A stretch of DNA of 64,000 nt. Source: Agrobacterium vitis (lineage in GTDB: Bacteria > Pseudomonadota > Alphaproteobacteria > Rhizobiales > Rhizobiaceae). This document shows positions 9,204-18,888 of the stretch, piece by piece. The notes under the pieces were generated by a model that worked only from the letters and a program-made list of their open reading frames with translations, was not told the origin of the DNA and did not search any database. The position numbers and the translations under genes were made by a program. The first letter of the stretch is position 1, and every line of letters begins with the position of its first letter. The stretch is from NCBI RefSeq assembly GCF_013337045.2, contig NZ_CP118259.1, forward strand, positions 2,418,001-2,482,000, read 5' to 3'.

Positions 9204-10069
9204 GTGGGTATCTGCTGTTTGCGCTGATCTTCTGGCTGGCCGCCTGGGGTGTGAATGAATGGCTGGTGCGCCAACACTTTGCCGCCCTGCCCGCCCAACG
9301 CGCTGCCAATATCACTGTTCCGCTGCTGTTTGGCATTACCTTGCTTGTTGTTTGGGAATGCGTGGTGCGCGGCTTTGACATCCCCTCCATTCTGCTGCCC
9401 GCCCCCAGCATGATCTGGACCCGGTTGATCCATTCCCTGCCCATCCTCTGGGCCGATTTTCAGCAGACTTTTTTGAAGTCGGTGCTATCAGGCTATATAG
9501 CGGGCTGCGGCCTTGGCTTTATCGTCGCCGTGTTGATTGATCGCTCACCGTTTTTGAAACAAGGCCTGTTGCCGATTGGCAATTTCGTCTCCGCCCTGCC
9601 CGTAGTGGGCGTAGCTCCGATTATGGTGATGTGGTTTGGGTTTGATTGGCCATCCAAAGTCGCGGTCGTTGTCATCATGACCTTCTTCCCCATGCTGGTA
9701 AACACCGTGCAGGGCCTGTCTGCGGCAAGTGCCATGGAGCGCGATTTGATGCGCACCTATGCCGCCAGTTGGTGGCAAACGCTGATCAAGCTCCGGCTTC
9801 CCGCCGCATGGCCGTTTATCTTCAATGCCTTGAAAATCAATTCCACGCTGGCGCTGATTGGCGCGATTGTGGCGGAGTTTTTCGGAACCCCCATCGTCGG
9901 CATGGGCTTTCGCATTTCCACCGAGGTTGGCCGCAGCAATGTGGATATGGTCTGGGCCGAAATCGCGGTGGCGGCGCTGGCGGGTTCTGTTTTCTATGGT
10001 TTGGTGGCGGTGGCCGAAAAAGCTGTCACCTTCTGGCATCCGTCTGTCCGTGGTGGGCAGTCTCGATAA
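9200..10069 (+). CDS. ABC transporter permease 2
   Basis: The 289-residue permease has six or more membrane segments and the same docking loop as permease 1 (MERDLMRTYAASWWQ and following). Its ATG overlaps the previous stop (ATGA at 9200), which fixes the start over longer upstream frames. Two different permease genes in tandem suggest a heterodimeric channel. Confidence 0.88.
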   Translation: MSGYLLFALIFWLAAWGVNEWLVRQHFAALPAQRAANITVPLLFGITLLVVWECVVRGFDIPSILLPAPSMIWTRLIHSLPILWADFQQTFLKSVLSGYIAGCGLGFIVAVLIDRSPFLKQGLLPIGNFVSALPVVGVAPIMVMWFGFDWPSKVAVVVIMTFFPMLVNTVQGLSAASAMERDLMRTYAASWWQTLIKLRLPAAWPFIFNALKINSTLALIGAIVAEFFGTPIVGMGFRISTEVGRSNVDMVWAEIAVAALAGSVFYGLVAVAEKAVTFWHPSVRGGQSR

Positions 10070-10088
10070 CACAAGAGAGGGAACGATA

Positions 10089-11081
10089 ATGAAAAGCAAA
10101 ATTGCTTCACTATTGATGGCTGGCACCGTGTCATTGCTGGCCGTGCAGGCCCATGCCGCCGATAAGCTGACCCTGCAATTGAAATGGGTGACGCAGGCGC
10201 AGTTTGCCGGCTATTACGTGGCCAAAGACAAGGGCTATTACAAGGAAGAAGGCCTTGATGTGGACATCAAGCCCGGCGGCCCAGACATTGCGCCCGCGCA
10301 AGTGCTGGCCGGTGGCGGTGCCGATGTGATTGTCGATTGGCTGCCATCCGCCTTGGCCACCCGCGAAAAAGGCGTGCCTCTGGTCAATATCGCCCAGCCG
10401 TTCAAACATTCGGGCATGATGCTGACCTGTCTGAAGGAAAGCGGCGTCAAGACGCCTGCCGATTTCAAGGGCAAGACGCTGGGCGTGTGGTTCTTCGGCA
10501 ATGAATATCCGTTCCTGTCATGGATGGCGCATCTGGGCATCAAAGCCGATGGCAGTGCTGATGGCGTGAAGGTGCTGAAACAGGGTTTTAACGTTGATCC
10601 GCTGTTGCAAAAGCAGGCTGCCTGCATTTCCACCATGACCTATAATGAATATTGGCAGGTGATTGATGCGGGCATCAAGCCAGATCAGCTGATCACCTTT
10701 CCTTACGAAAAAGAAGGCGTCGCCACGCTGGAAGACGGCCTCTACGTGCTGGAACCCAAGCTGAAAGACCCAGCCTTCAAGGAAAAGATGGTCAAGTTCG
10801 TCCGCGCCTCGATGAAGGGCTGGAAATGGGCTGAAAAGAACCCGGACGAGGCAGCTGGTATCGTGCTGGACAACGACGCGTCCGGTGCCCAGACCGAAAA
10901 GCATCAGAAGCGGATGATGAGTGAAGTTGCCAAGCTGACGGAAGGTTCAAAGGGCGCGTTGGATGAGGCCGATTACAAGCGCACCGTGGCCACCCTGCTC
11001 GGCGGCGGTTCCGATCCTGTCATATCCAAGGAACCCGTGGGTGCTTATACCCATGAAATCACCGATGCCGCGCTGAAATAG
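10089..11081 (+). CDS. NMT1/THI5-like periplasmic substrate-binding protein
   Basis: The 330-residue protein starts with a clear signal peptide ending AHA-A (~residue 23) and continues with LQLKWVTQAQFAGYYVAKDKGYY, the hallmark of the NMT1/THI5-like solute-binding family. Relatives bind thiamin-pyrimidine precursors, riboflavin or pyrimidine-like molecules. In this operon it is the likely extracytoplasmic receptor for a pyrimidine or hydantoin. GAGAGGGA lies just before the ATG at 10089. Confidence 0.9.
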   Translation: MKSKIASLLMAGTVSLLAVQAHAADKLTLQLKWVTQAQFAGYYVAKDKGYYKEEGLDVDIKPGGPDIAPAQVLAGGGADVIVDWLPSALATREKGVPLVNIAQPFKHSGMMLTCLKESGVKTPADFKGKTLGVWFFGNEYPFLSWMAHLGIKADGSADGVKVLKQGFNVDPLLQKQAACISTMTYNEYWQVIDAGIKPDQLITFPYEKEGVATLEDGLYVLEPKLKDPAFKEKMVKFVRASMKGWKWAEKNPDEAAGIVLDNDASGAQTEKHQKRMMSEVAKLTEGSKGALDEADYKRTVATLLGGGSDPVISKEPVGAYTHEITDAALK

Positions 11082-11632
11082 TCAGATCAAACTTTCAATT
11101 TTATCGTGTATTCGCCGCCAGGGTTCTCATCCCGTTCCCTGGCGGCGGGGTTCCCAGAGGCTGACTGAGCGGCCCCGCTGAGCTTGTTCTAACCCTCTTA
11201 TTTCATGGGATTTTCATATTGGCACAGGCCCGACTACCGCGTGCGGGCAAAACCGGGTTTACCACACAAGCCGATCCGCAATCAGGTCGAAGCCGCGCGC
11301 TTTCCTTTAACTATTATTGCAATGCAACCTCTTCGCTGCACCGGCTCTATCTGCGGCGGGATTGCGCTGCAACCGGCCCTGTCGTAACGTAACCCTATTA
11401 AAAACCCGGGTTTTCCGTTGATCGGCAAACCTGACATTGTATTTAAAGCCATTTCGATAATATTAGCGTATTGTGGGTTTTCCATAGATCCCCAGGGATT
11501 TGAATAGACATGTTTGAAATCGTATCGTCCCTGGTCACAGCGCGCCCCGGGAAAAAGGCTCGCGCCCACCCCGCCTTCGTCCGCAAGGCCGCGATCCGGC
11601 GTGATAAATCAGGCATTCGGAGGAGACCAGGG
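11082..11632. other. 551 bp gap with terminator-like hairpin
   Basis: No convincing gene is seen. An exact 11 bp stem (11113-11123 with 11137-11147, CGCCGCCAGGG) directly follows the transporter operon and probably ends it, although no T-run follows. A short self-complementary AAAACCCGGGTTTT lies at 11401-11414. The last part includes the leader of the efflux operon; an in-frame ATG at 11510 exists but precedes non-protein-like sequence. Confidence 0.5.
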
Positions 11633-12865
11633 GTGACAGACAGTCGGGTTGGAACTTTGCGCGTCAGGCCAGTCATGCTCGTTCTGGCGCTGCTGCTATC
11701 GGTTAGCCAGGGCGGTTTTATACCTGCCGCGAACGCGCAATCTCCCGCACCCGCAGTCAGCACCGATGCCCAACTCCCGGCCATCGTCGTTGCCAAAGCC
11801 AGCACCCAGAGCCTGACCGACAAGGTGATCGGCACCGGAAGCATCAAGGCGGTAGAGGAAATTTACGTCCAGCCTGAAGTGGATGGAATAGCCATTCGCA
11901 ATCTCCTGGCCGATGTCGGCGACAAGGTGAAGGCGGGTCAGGTCCTGGCAACGCTGGATGGCGACAGCCTGATCCTGCAAAAGGCGCAGTATGCCGCCAA
12001 CCAGGCCAAGGCCGAGGCCTCTCTTGCCCAGTACAAGATCCAGTTGATCGATGCTCAGGCCAGTGCCGCAGAATCGGAGCGGCAATTGGCGCGAGGCCAG
12101 TCACTGGTCTCGGGCGGCACGATTTCTACCGCTCAGGTCCAGCAATATGAGACCTCCGCCATCAATGCCCGCAACAAGGTGGACAGCGCCCGCCAGTCCA
12201 TCGCCATTGCCGAGGCCGAGTTGAAAGTGGTGATCAGCCAGGTCGCCGATCTCAATCTGAAACTGGCCCGTACCGATATCAAGGCGCCGTTCGGCGGGTT
12301 GATCACTGCGCGCAATGCTCGCATCGGCGCCATAGCTGCCGGTTCCGGCCAGCCGCTGTTCACCATTATCCGCGACAGCAAGATCGAGCTGGTGGCCGAA
12401 GTGTCCGAAAGCGATATGCAAAAAATGCGGGTCGGCCAACCGGCCGAAATCGCCATTGCCGGACAGGCCACACCGATCAGTGGCCATGTGCGGCTGATCT
12501 CTCCCGCCGTCAGCCCCACGACGAGGCTCGGTGAGGTGCATGTTCTGCTTGATGATAGCGATGCGGCCCGTCAGGGCATGTATGCCAGCGCCTTGATCAC
12601 CATCACCTCCGCCTCGGGCATTGCCCTGCCTTTGTCTGCAATCGACAGCGGCAAGGCCGGGAGCTTTACCCGCGTCGTTGATAATGGCGTGGTCCGGCAG
12701 GTGAAAATCGAGACCGGCATTATCGAAAACGGCTTTATCCTGGTGACATCAGGCGTCAAGCCGGGCGATCTGGTGGTGCTGAAAGCTGGGGCTTTCGTGC
12801 GCGATGGCGACAAGGTCAGGCCGGTGCTTGAAACCGTGAGCCAGACCGGCGCAATATCCAACTGA
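11633..12865 (+). CDS. RND efflux periplasmic adaptor subunit
   Basis: The 410-residue protein is a membrane-fusion (HlyD/AcrA-type) adaptor: N-terminal hydrophobic signal (about residues 14-37), lipoyl/barrel halves (LADVGDKVKAGQVLATLDG; TDIKAPFGGLITARNARIG) and a helical hairpin rich in Ala/Gln between them. The start is the GTG at 11633, seven bases after a strong GGAGGAG. It bridges the RND pump encoded 12 bp downstream with an outer-membrane channel that is not in this window. Confidence 0.9.
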   Translation: MTDSRVGTLRVRPVMLVLALLLSVSQGGFIPAANAQSPAPAVSTDAQLPAIVVAKASTQSLTDKVIGTGSIKAVEEIYVQPEVDGIAIRNLLADVGDKVKAGQVLATLDGDSLILQKAQYAANQAKAEASLAQYKIQLIDAQASAAESERQLARGQSLVSGGTISTAQVQQYETSAINARNKVDSARQSIAIAEAELKVVISQVADLNLKLARTDIKAPFGGLITARNARIGAIAAGSGQPLFTIIRDSKIELVAEVSESDMQKMRVGQPAEIAIAGQATPISGHVRLISPAVSPTTRLGEVHVLLDDSDAARQGMYASALITITSASGIALPLSAIDSGKAGSFTRVVDNGVVRQVKIETGIIENGFILVTSGVKPGDLVVLKAGAFVRDGDKVRPVLETVSQTGAISN

Positions 12866-12877
12866 CGAGGCAAGACG

Positions 12878-15800
12878 ATGAATTTCTCCGCCTGGTCAAT
12901 CCGCAATCCGATAGCACCCCTGTTGGGCTTCTTCCTGCTGATGGTGCTGGGCATCCAGTCCTTCAACAGCCTGCCCATTACCCGCTTTCCGAATATCGAT
13001 GTGGCTGTCGTGTCGATCAGCGTCACCCAGAGTGGGGCCTCGCCGTCGGAACTGGAAATGCAGGTAACCAAGGAAATCGAGGATGCCGTTGCCTCGATCA
13101 ACGGCGTCGACGAGATTTCTTCCAAGGTCAATGACGGCGTGTCGGTCACTTCGGTGGTGTTCCGCATCGAAATTCCCACCCAGCAGGCGGTTCAGGATGT
13201 CAAGGACGCGGTGGATCGGATCAGGAATGATCTGCCCGCCGGCGTCGATGAGCCGATCGTCAACAAAGTCGATGTCGAAGGCCAGGCAATCCAGACCTTT
13301 GCCGTCTCCGCCCCGAACATGACGCTCGAAGAATTGTCGTGGTTCGTCGATGATACAATCAAACGCGCCCTCCAGGGCCAGAAAGGCATTGGCCGCATCG
13401 ACCGGATTGGCGGTGCCGACCGAGAGATCCGTATCGAACTGGACCCGGATCGGCTGAACGCGCTGGGAATTACCGCCGCCGACGTCAACAAGCAATTGCG
13501 GGGCACCAATGTCGATATCGGCTCGGGTCGGGGTCAGGTGGCTGGTGCCGAACAGGCGATCCGCGTGCTGGGCGATACCCGTAACGTCCCGGCGCTCGCC
13601 AACACCACCATTGCCATTTCCTCGGACCGTTTCGTCAAGCTTGCCGATCTTGGCCGGATCATCGACACCTATACGGAGCCGAAAAGTTTTGCCCTGCTCG
13701 ACAATCAACCGGTGGTGTCCTTCTCGATCTTCCGCTCCAAGGGCGCCTCCGACGTCGCCGTCGCCGAACTGGTGGCCAAGAGCCTCGATGAGGTGCGGGC
13801 CAAAAATCCTGATGTTGGCATCAACCTGATCAGCGATTTCGTCTACTTCACCTATGGCAATTACACCGCCGCCATCGATACCCTGCTGGAAGGGGCGATC
13901 CTGGCGGTCATCGTGGTGTTCCTGTTTCTGAAAAACTGGCGGGCAACGCTTATTTCGGCCATTGCCCTACCGCTTTCCGCCATACCGACCTTCTGGATTC
14001 TCGAGATGATGGGCTTTTCGCTCAATCTCGTCAGCTTCCTCGCCCTGACACTGGCCACCGGCATTCTGGTGGACGACGCCATCGTCGAAATCGAAAACAT
14101 CGCCCGTCATATCAAGATGGGCAAGACCCCCTATCGGGCTGCCATCGAGGCTGCCGATGAAATCGGTCTTGCGGTGATCGCCACCACCTTCACAATCGTG
14201 GCGGTGTTTGTGCCTGTATCCTTCATGGGCGGCATTCCCGGTCAGTATTTCATCCAGTTCGGCCTGACTGTTGCCTTTTCCGTGCTGTTTTCGCTGCTGG
14301 TGGCCCGGTTGATCACCCCGATGATGGCCGCCTATCTGATGCGGCCGGAAGACGGCCATGATGAGGATGAAGGACAGGAAGGCCGCTTCATGCGGCTCTA
14401 CACAAGGCTTGTCAGTGCCACCACCCGCACCTGGCAGCGCCGCTATCTGACGCTGGCGGCTGCCCTTGTCTTCCTCGCGGCCTCCATTGGCCTGCTGATG
14501 CAGGTTCCAACCAGCTTCATGCCTCCAGAAGATGCCGGGCGCATTACGCTTTCGGTGGAATTGCCGCCCAATGCCACACTGAATGAGACCGAAAGCCGCG
14601 TCCGGCAGATCACCGAGACCTTGAAGCCGCTTGCCGGCGTGCAATCGGTCTTTGTCCAGGGCGGCACCTCGCCCAGTGGCGATCTGGAATTGCGGCGGGC
14701 GTCGGTAACCCTGCAATTGTTCCGCATCGAGCATTCGCTGGTCAAAACCGTGGTCAACAAACTGATCGGTGGCCTGCCGCTGATCGGCCCGTACCTACCG
14801 AAAATGACCGTTGATGGACGCACGATCCCGCAATGGCAGATCGAAAAACTGGTCTTTGCCAAGCTGCGTGACATTCCCGATATTCGCGTCCAGAAGATGA
14901 ACGATCGCGGTGCCCGCGACATGGCCTTCTACTTCCTCTCCAAGAACGAAGAGGATCTGACCGAAGCAGTCAGCATACTGGAAGCAAAACTGCGTACCGT
15001 ACCAGTGCTGGCCAATGTCAGCGCCGATGGCTCACTGCCGCGCCCGGAATTACAGATCCGTCCGAAAACCGATGAAATGGCCAGATTGGGCATTACCGCC
15101 CAGCAGGTTTCCGAAACCCTTCGGGTTGCGACCATCGGCGATATCGACGCGCAATTGCCGAAAATCTCGCTGGACGGTCGGTTGATCCCGATCCGGGTCC
15201 AGGCGGCCCTTGGCCAGCGTCGCGACCTTGGCGCCATAAGGGCGTTGAAAATCAAGTCTGCTGCCGGTTCCATGGTGCCGCTCTCTACCGTGGTCGATAT
15301 CGACTACACCCAAGGCATCAGCTCGATCAAACGCAATCACCGCGACCGTGTGGTCTCGATCGGGGCCGACTTGCCGCAAGGCGTGGCGCTCGATACGGCG
15401 ACGGCGGCCTTCAAGCAGGCCGTTGCCGCCGCCAAGATTCCCGCCAGCGTCTATCTGAAGGAAACCGGCGACACCAAGGTTCAGAAGGAAATGCTGGCGA
15501 GCTTCGTCAATGCAATGATCCTTGGTCTGTTGCTGGTGCTGATCGTGCTGATCCTGTTGTTCAAGGACATCATCCAGCCCTTCACCATCCTTCTATCCCT
15601 GCCGCTTGCCGTCGGCGGCGTGGCCGTGGCGTTGATCATCACCCATAACGCGCTGTCGATGCCTGTGCTGATCGGTATCCTGATGCTGATGGGGATCGTC
15701 ACCAAGAACGCCATCCTGCTGATCGATTTTGCCATCGAAATGCGCCGCCACGGCATGGAACGTGTCGAAGCGATGGTCGAGGCGGGCCGCAAACGTGCAA

Positions 15801-16183
15801 GACCAATCATCATGACCTCCATTGCCATGTCGGCGGGCATGCTGCCTTCGGCGCTCGGGGTTGGCGAAGGCGGCTCTTTCCGCTCGCCCATGGCCATCGC
15901 CGTGATCGGCGGTATCATCGTCTCGACGGTAATGAGCCTTGTCGTCGTCCCCTCCTTCTTCCTTGTCATGGACGATCTGTCGCGCCTGCTGAGCGCAATC
16001 TTCGGCAGGCTGGTTGGCGCCAAGGAACAGGAACGAGAGCCGCTCGATACCGCCACCCTCACCAATTTACACGACCAGACCTCGGCCCAGATCTCCACGC
16101 TCGAAGCCCGCATGGATGACCTGGAAGCCGGTGCTGCCCATCCACCAAGACGCCTCTCAGCGGGACCGTTCGGACGGGATTGA
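12878..16183 (+). CDS. RND efflux inner-membrane transporter
   Basis: This 1101-residue protein of the AcrB/MdtB superfamily has two homologous halves. The proton-relay residues are present: the Asp pair in TGILVDDAIVEIEN (~residue 398) and the Lys in GIVTKNAILLIDFA (~947). Periplasmic porter loops lie between the first two helices of each half. The C-terminus carries an extra ~60-residue cytoplasmic tail ending in a likely coiled coil (ISTLEARMDDLEAG). With the adaptor it makes a drug or metabolite exporter of unknown substrate. Confidence 0.93.
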   Translation: MNFSAWSIRNPIAPLLGFFLLMVLGIQSFNSLPITRFPNIDVAVVSISVTQSGASPSELEMQVTKEIEDAVASINGVDEISSKVNDGVSVTSVVFRIEIPTQQAVQDVKDAVDRIRNDLPAGVDEPIVNKVDVEGQAIQTFAVSAPNMTLEELSWFVDDTIKRALQGQKGIGRIDRIGGADREIRIELDPDRLNALGITAADVNKQLRGTNVDIGSGRGQVAGAEQAIRVLGDTRNVPALANTTIAISSDRFVKLADLGRIIDTYTEPKSFALLDNQPVVSFSIFRSKGASDVAVAELVAKSLDEVRAKNPDVGINLISDFVYFTYGNYTAAIDTLLEGAILAVIVVFLFLKNWRATLISAIALPLSAIPTFWILEMMGFSLNLVSFLALTLATGILVDDAIVEIENIARHIKMGKTPYRAAIEAADEIGLAVIATTFTIVAVFVPVSFMGGIPGQYFIQFGLTVAFSVLFSLLVARLITPMMAAYLMRPEDGHDEDEGQEGRFMRLYTRLVSATTRTWQRRYLTLAAALVFLAASIGLLMQVPTSFMPPEDAGRITLSVELPPNATLNETESRVRQITETLKPLAGVQSVFVQGGTSPSGDLELRRASVTLQLFRIEHSLVKTVVNKLIGGLPLIGPYLPKMTVDGRTIPQWQIEKLVFAKLRDIPDIRVQKMNDRGARDMAFYFLSKNEEDLTEAVSILEAKLRTVPVLANVSADGSLPRPELQIRPKTDEMARLGITAQQVSETLRVATIGDIDAQLPKISLDGRLIPIRVQAALGQRRDLGAIRALKIKSAAGSMVPLSTVVDIDYTQGISSIKRNHRDRVVSIGADLPQGVALDTATAAFKQAVAAAKIPASVYLKETGDTKVQKEMLASFVNAMILGLLLVLIVLILLFKDIIQPFTILLSLPLAVGGVAVALIITHNALSMPVLIGILMLMGIVTKNAILLIDFAIEMRRHGMERVEAMVEAGRKRARPIIMTSIAMSAGMLPSALGVGEGGSFRSPMAIAVIGGIIVSTVMSLVVVPSFFLVMDDLSRLLSAIFGRLVGAKEQEREPLDTATLTNLHDQTSAQISTLEARMDDLEAGAAHPPRRLSAGPFGRD

Positions 16184-16189
16184 GACGAA

Positions 16190-16299
16190 AATCCATTGAA
16201 AATGACTCGTCGTATTCCTTTTGAAAATATCTCAAGCATTTGAGATATTTTCTATGTCTTCAAGTCGAGGATGCGTGAGCATGTCAGAGACTTGGTATT
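16190..16299 (-). repeat. ~120 bp intergenic repeat (family X), copy A
   Basis: Read on the minus strand it begins AATACCAAGTCTCTGACATG, contains an AATATCTCAA..TTGAGATATT hairpin and ends near GAGTCATTTTCAATG. It is closely similar to copies at 46845, 48615, 51747 and 62557. It sits directly after the RND gene. Confidence 0.8.
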
Positions 16300-16350
16300 A
16301 ATCTGTTGAATGGAGCTGCAATCACGCAAACCTGTGATTGTATTCGGCTA

Positions 16351-16364
16351 TTGATCGAAATCAA
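16351..16364. promoter_or_regulatory. FNR/FixK-type box
   Basis: TTGATCGAAATCAA is an exact match to the TTGAT-N4-ATCAA consensus of the FNR/FixK branch. It lies 56 bp upstream of the start chosen for the Crp/Fnr-type gene, whose own recognition helix has the ExxSR pattern that reads this sequence, so autoregulation is likely. Confidence 0.7.
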
Positions 16365-16419
16365 ACCATCGGCGCGATTTTCCCATTAGATTACCCCCAT
16401 CGACCAGTGGCGGGGGCCG

Positions 16420-17259
16420 ATGGTGGGAAAAAGGGCGCCGTCTTGCACCAGTGGGAACAGCAATGATGTTCCGGCGCAAGGCAGAGCCGTTGCGACCACC
16501 CATTCCCCTTATGAACCATACCGCTATCAGGCGGGCGCTGCTGCGGAAGGGCTGAAGGAAAAGGACGGTCTGGCCGTGAACAAGGTTTTGAATTTGAACA
16601 GTCGCGATCGCAATATTCTGGTAAAATCACCCCTGATGGCCACGCTCGGCCCGGGCTCTTTAAACCGGATGCTGGAGCTGGCGACAGTGTTGAGCTTCGA
16701 GGCGCGCGATATTCTATTTCGCGAGGGCGACCCTGCCGATTATTTCTATTGCGTGCTGACCGGCTATGTCCGCCTTTATCGCCTGAACAAGGACGGTCGC
16801 GAAGCCGACATCCGCATCAGCGGCGGTGGCGATACCTTTGCCGAAAGCCTGTTGGCCATGGGCGATACCTATCACTATAACGCCCAGGCGGCGGAGCATG
16901 TGACCGTGGCGCGATTTGACCTTGCCAAAGTACGCCAGCTTGCAGAGCAGGAAAACGACATCGCCCGTTCGGTGATCCGCTGCCTGTCCAATTACCTGCG
17001 CAGCACCATGGATTGCATCGCCAATGACCGGCTGCAAACCGCTCCGCAACGCGTGGCACAATATCTGATCGACAATTGCCCCAATGGTGGCGGTGCTGTG
17101 TCAATCCGCCTGCCCTTCCAGAAAAGCCTGCTGGCCGGAAAGCTGGGCCTTGCGCCGGAAGCCCTGTCACGCGCCTTTTCCACCCTGCGGCACAGCGGCG
17201 TCACCGTGCGCGGCCGGATGGTTCAGATCAACGATGTCAACACACTCCGACAGATTTGA
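16420..17259 (+). CDS. Crp/Fnr-family transcription regulator (FixK/DNR-like)
   Basis: The protein has a cyclic-nucleotide-binding-type barrel (about residues 70-185 of 279) and a C-terminal winged helix (about 205-275). The recognition helix reads LAPEALSR, which keeps the E-x-x-S-R triad used by FNR/FixK to bind TTGAT. The N-terminal four-cysteine cluster of FNR is absent, so it should not sense oxygen by an Fe-S cluster. The start is uncertain: the ATG at 16420 is the longest, and a GTG at 16576 would remove a poorly conserved-looking 52 residues. Confidence 0.83.
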   Translation: MVGKRAPSCTSGNSNDVPAQGRAVATTHSPYEPYRYQAGAAAEGLKEKDGLAVNKVLNLNSRDRNILVKSPLMATLGPGSLNRMLELATVLSFEARDILFREGDPADYFYCVLTGYVRLYRLNKDGREADIRISGGGDTFAESLLAMGDTYHYNAQAAEHVTVARFDLAKVRQLAEQENDIARSVIRCLSNYLRSTMDCIANDRLQTAPQRVAQYLIDNCPNGGGAVSIRLPFQKSLLAGKLGLAPEALSRAFSTLRHSGVTVRGRMVQINDVNTLRQI

Positions 17260-17413
17260 CAGGCATCGCATCAGTCAAAGGCCAAAAGATCTGTTCCTGT
17301 CGCCTATGCTATATAATACCAAGGCTCGAAGATCGAAAATGGTGAAAGGGACAAGTGAGAAACGGGGTACTTAACCGCTTCATCCCTTTCGCTTTTCCCG
17401 CCTTCCTCAAAAA

Positions 17414-18232
17414 TCATACCGTGATGAAACGCCAGCCCTTGTCTGCTTTTTCCACCCGCACGAAACCGGAGACATGGCCGCCTGTGGCAGTCCAGCCCTT
17501 TTCGCTTGCATGGGTGAAGATGGTCCGGCGGCTGTTGGCGCCCTGTCGTGCATCCGCATCGTAGATGAAGCAGAAATCGGGATCATCAAGTTGAAGCTTG
17601 GGCGCGTGTACCAGATCGCCCCAAAGCACGAGCTTTTCTGCCCCCTCGCCAATCAGATAGCCGGAATGACCAGGCGTGTGGCCGGGCATGGAAACCATCT
17701 CTATGCCAGGAAGTACCGGTCCTTCCAGGACAGGTCGCACCCGATCGCCGTAGATTTCCAGCAGGCGGGCAGCAATGTCGAATCCACCGCGCCGATAGAT
17801 GGGGATGGTCTCCTTCAGCTCGGCTTTCGTAAAGAAAGCCAGATCCGCTTCCGGGACAACGATTTCCGCGTCGGCAAAATATTGTCCGGCGTCGCCAAAA
17901 AGACCCAGTGCATGGTCACCATGCAAATGGGTGAGGAGAACCCGACGCACATCAGCAGGGCTTATTCCAGCCCGCTCCAGCGCTGCCCTGCCGAGCCCCA
18001 ATTCAGGTCCCCAATAGGGTCCTGTTCCTGCATCGACCAGGGTAATTCCGTCAGCGCCCGACAGCACGAAGAAATTGACGTCCATATCAATGGTGGGTGC
18101 CGGCCACGCCGCAACCGCCGCATTTCGCACCACTTCGCTGCTGGCGTGATCCAGATGTTCAATCGGCGCCCTAAACACACCATCGACCATGATCGTCACA
18201 TCATAGTGCCCAAAACGACGTATATCCGTCAT
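17414..18232 (-). CDS. MBL-fold metallohydrolase, coupled to ureG
   Basis: This 272-residue metallo-beta-lactamase-fold hydrolase has the zinc motif THLHGDH (~residue 117), a second His in MPGHTPGH (~195), an Asp in LWGDLVH and a late His in GGHVSGF. Relatives include lactonases and other ester hydrolases; the substrate is unknown. The ATG at 18232 follows the ureG stop by one base, with GGAGG of its ribosome site inside the last ureG codons, so it is translated with ureG. A urease role is not established. Confidence 0.85.
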   Translation of the reverse strand: MTDIRRFGHYDVTIMVDGVFRAPIEHLDHASSEVVRNAAVAAWPAPTIDMDVNFFVLSGADGITLVDAGTGPYWGPELGLGRAALERAGISPADVRRVLLTHLHGDHALGLFGDAGQYFADAEIVVPEADLAFFTKAELKETIPIYRRGGFDIAARLLEIYGDRVRPVLEGPVLPGIEMVSMPGHTPGHSGYLIGEGAEKLVLWGDLVHAPKLQLDDPDFCFIYDADARQGANSRRTIFTHASEKGWTATGGHVSGFVRVEKADKGWRFITV

Positions 18233-18233
18233 G

Positions 18234-18845
18234 TCAAAGGCCTCCATGGCTCTCAAGGAAGCGGACGATGTCACCAACACCCTCACCACGTTTCATATCC
18301 GTGAAGACGACAGGCTTGCTCTCGCGCATGCGCGCCGCATCGCGATCCATCACATCGAGATCCACCTCGACATAGGGCGCCAGGTCTTTCTTGTTGATGA
18401 CAAGTAGATCCGAGCGGGTAATGCCCGGCCCGCCCTTGCGGGGAATTTCCTCGCCCTGACAGACCGAGATCACGTAGATCGTCACATCGGCCAGATCGGG
18501 CGAAAAGGTCGCAGCCAGATTGTCGCCACCGGATTCGATGAAAATCACGTCGAGATCGGGTATGCGCTCATTCAGTCCGGCAATCGCCTGGAGATTGATC
18601 GACGCGTCCTCCCGGATCGCCGTATGCGGACAGCCGCCGGTCTCCACCCCCACCACCCGGTCGGAAGACAGCGCTTGCATGCGGATCAAAGCGTCGGCAT
18701 CCTCGCGGGTGTAGATATCATTGGTGACAACGGCCACCGAATAGCGGTCACGCATCGCCTTGCACAGCTTTTCCGTCAGCGCCGTCTTGCCTGAGCCGAC
18801 CGGGCCACCAATTCCAACCCGCAACGGACCATTTGCCGATTTCAT
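18234..18845 (-). CDS. ureG: urease accessory GTPase UreG
   Basis: UreG is the SIMIBI-class GTPase that drives nickel insertion into urease together with UreD, UreE and UreF. The 203-residue protein has the P-loop GPVGSGKT (~residue 14), the nickel-related CPH motif ([11 protein letters not shown], ~73), ESGGDN (~102) and NKKD (~153). AAGGGG precedes the ATG at 18845; the longer frame to 18965 overlaps ureF and is not needed. Confidence 0.95.
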   Translation of the reverse strand: MKSANGPLRVGIGGPVGSGKTALTEKLCKAMRDRYSVAVVTNDIYTREDADALIRMQALSSDRVVGVETGGCPHTAIREDASINLQAIAGLNERIPDLDVIFIESGGDNLAATFSPDLADVTIYVISVCQGEEIPRKGGPGITRSDLLVINKKDLAPYVEVDLDVMDRDAARMRESKPVVFTDMKRGEGVGDIVRFLESHGGL

Positions 18846-18888
18846 GCTTTTCCCCTTGTTATTATCCAAGCTTCTTAAGCTGGCGATA

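Noticed and set aside
11510..11632. Upstream extension of the RND adaptor gene to an ATG at 11510
   Set aside because: The added residues are Arg-rich and precede the signal peptide, whereas the GTG at 11633 has a strong GGAGGAG at correct spacing.
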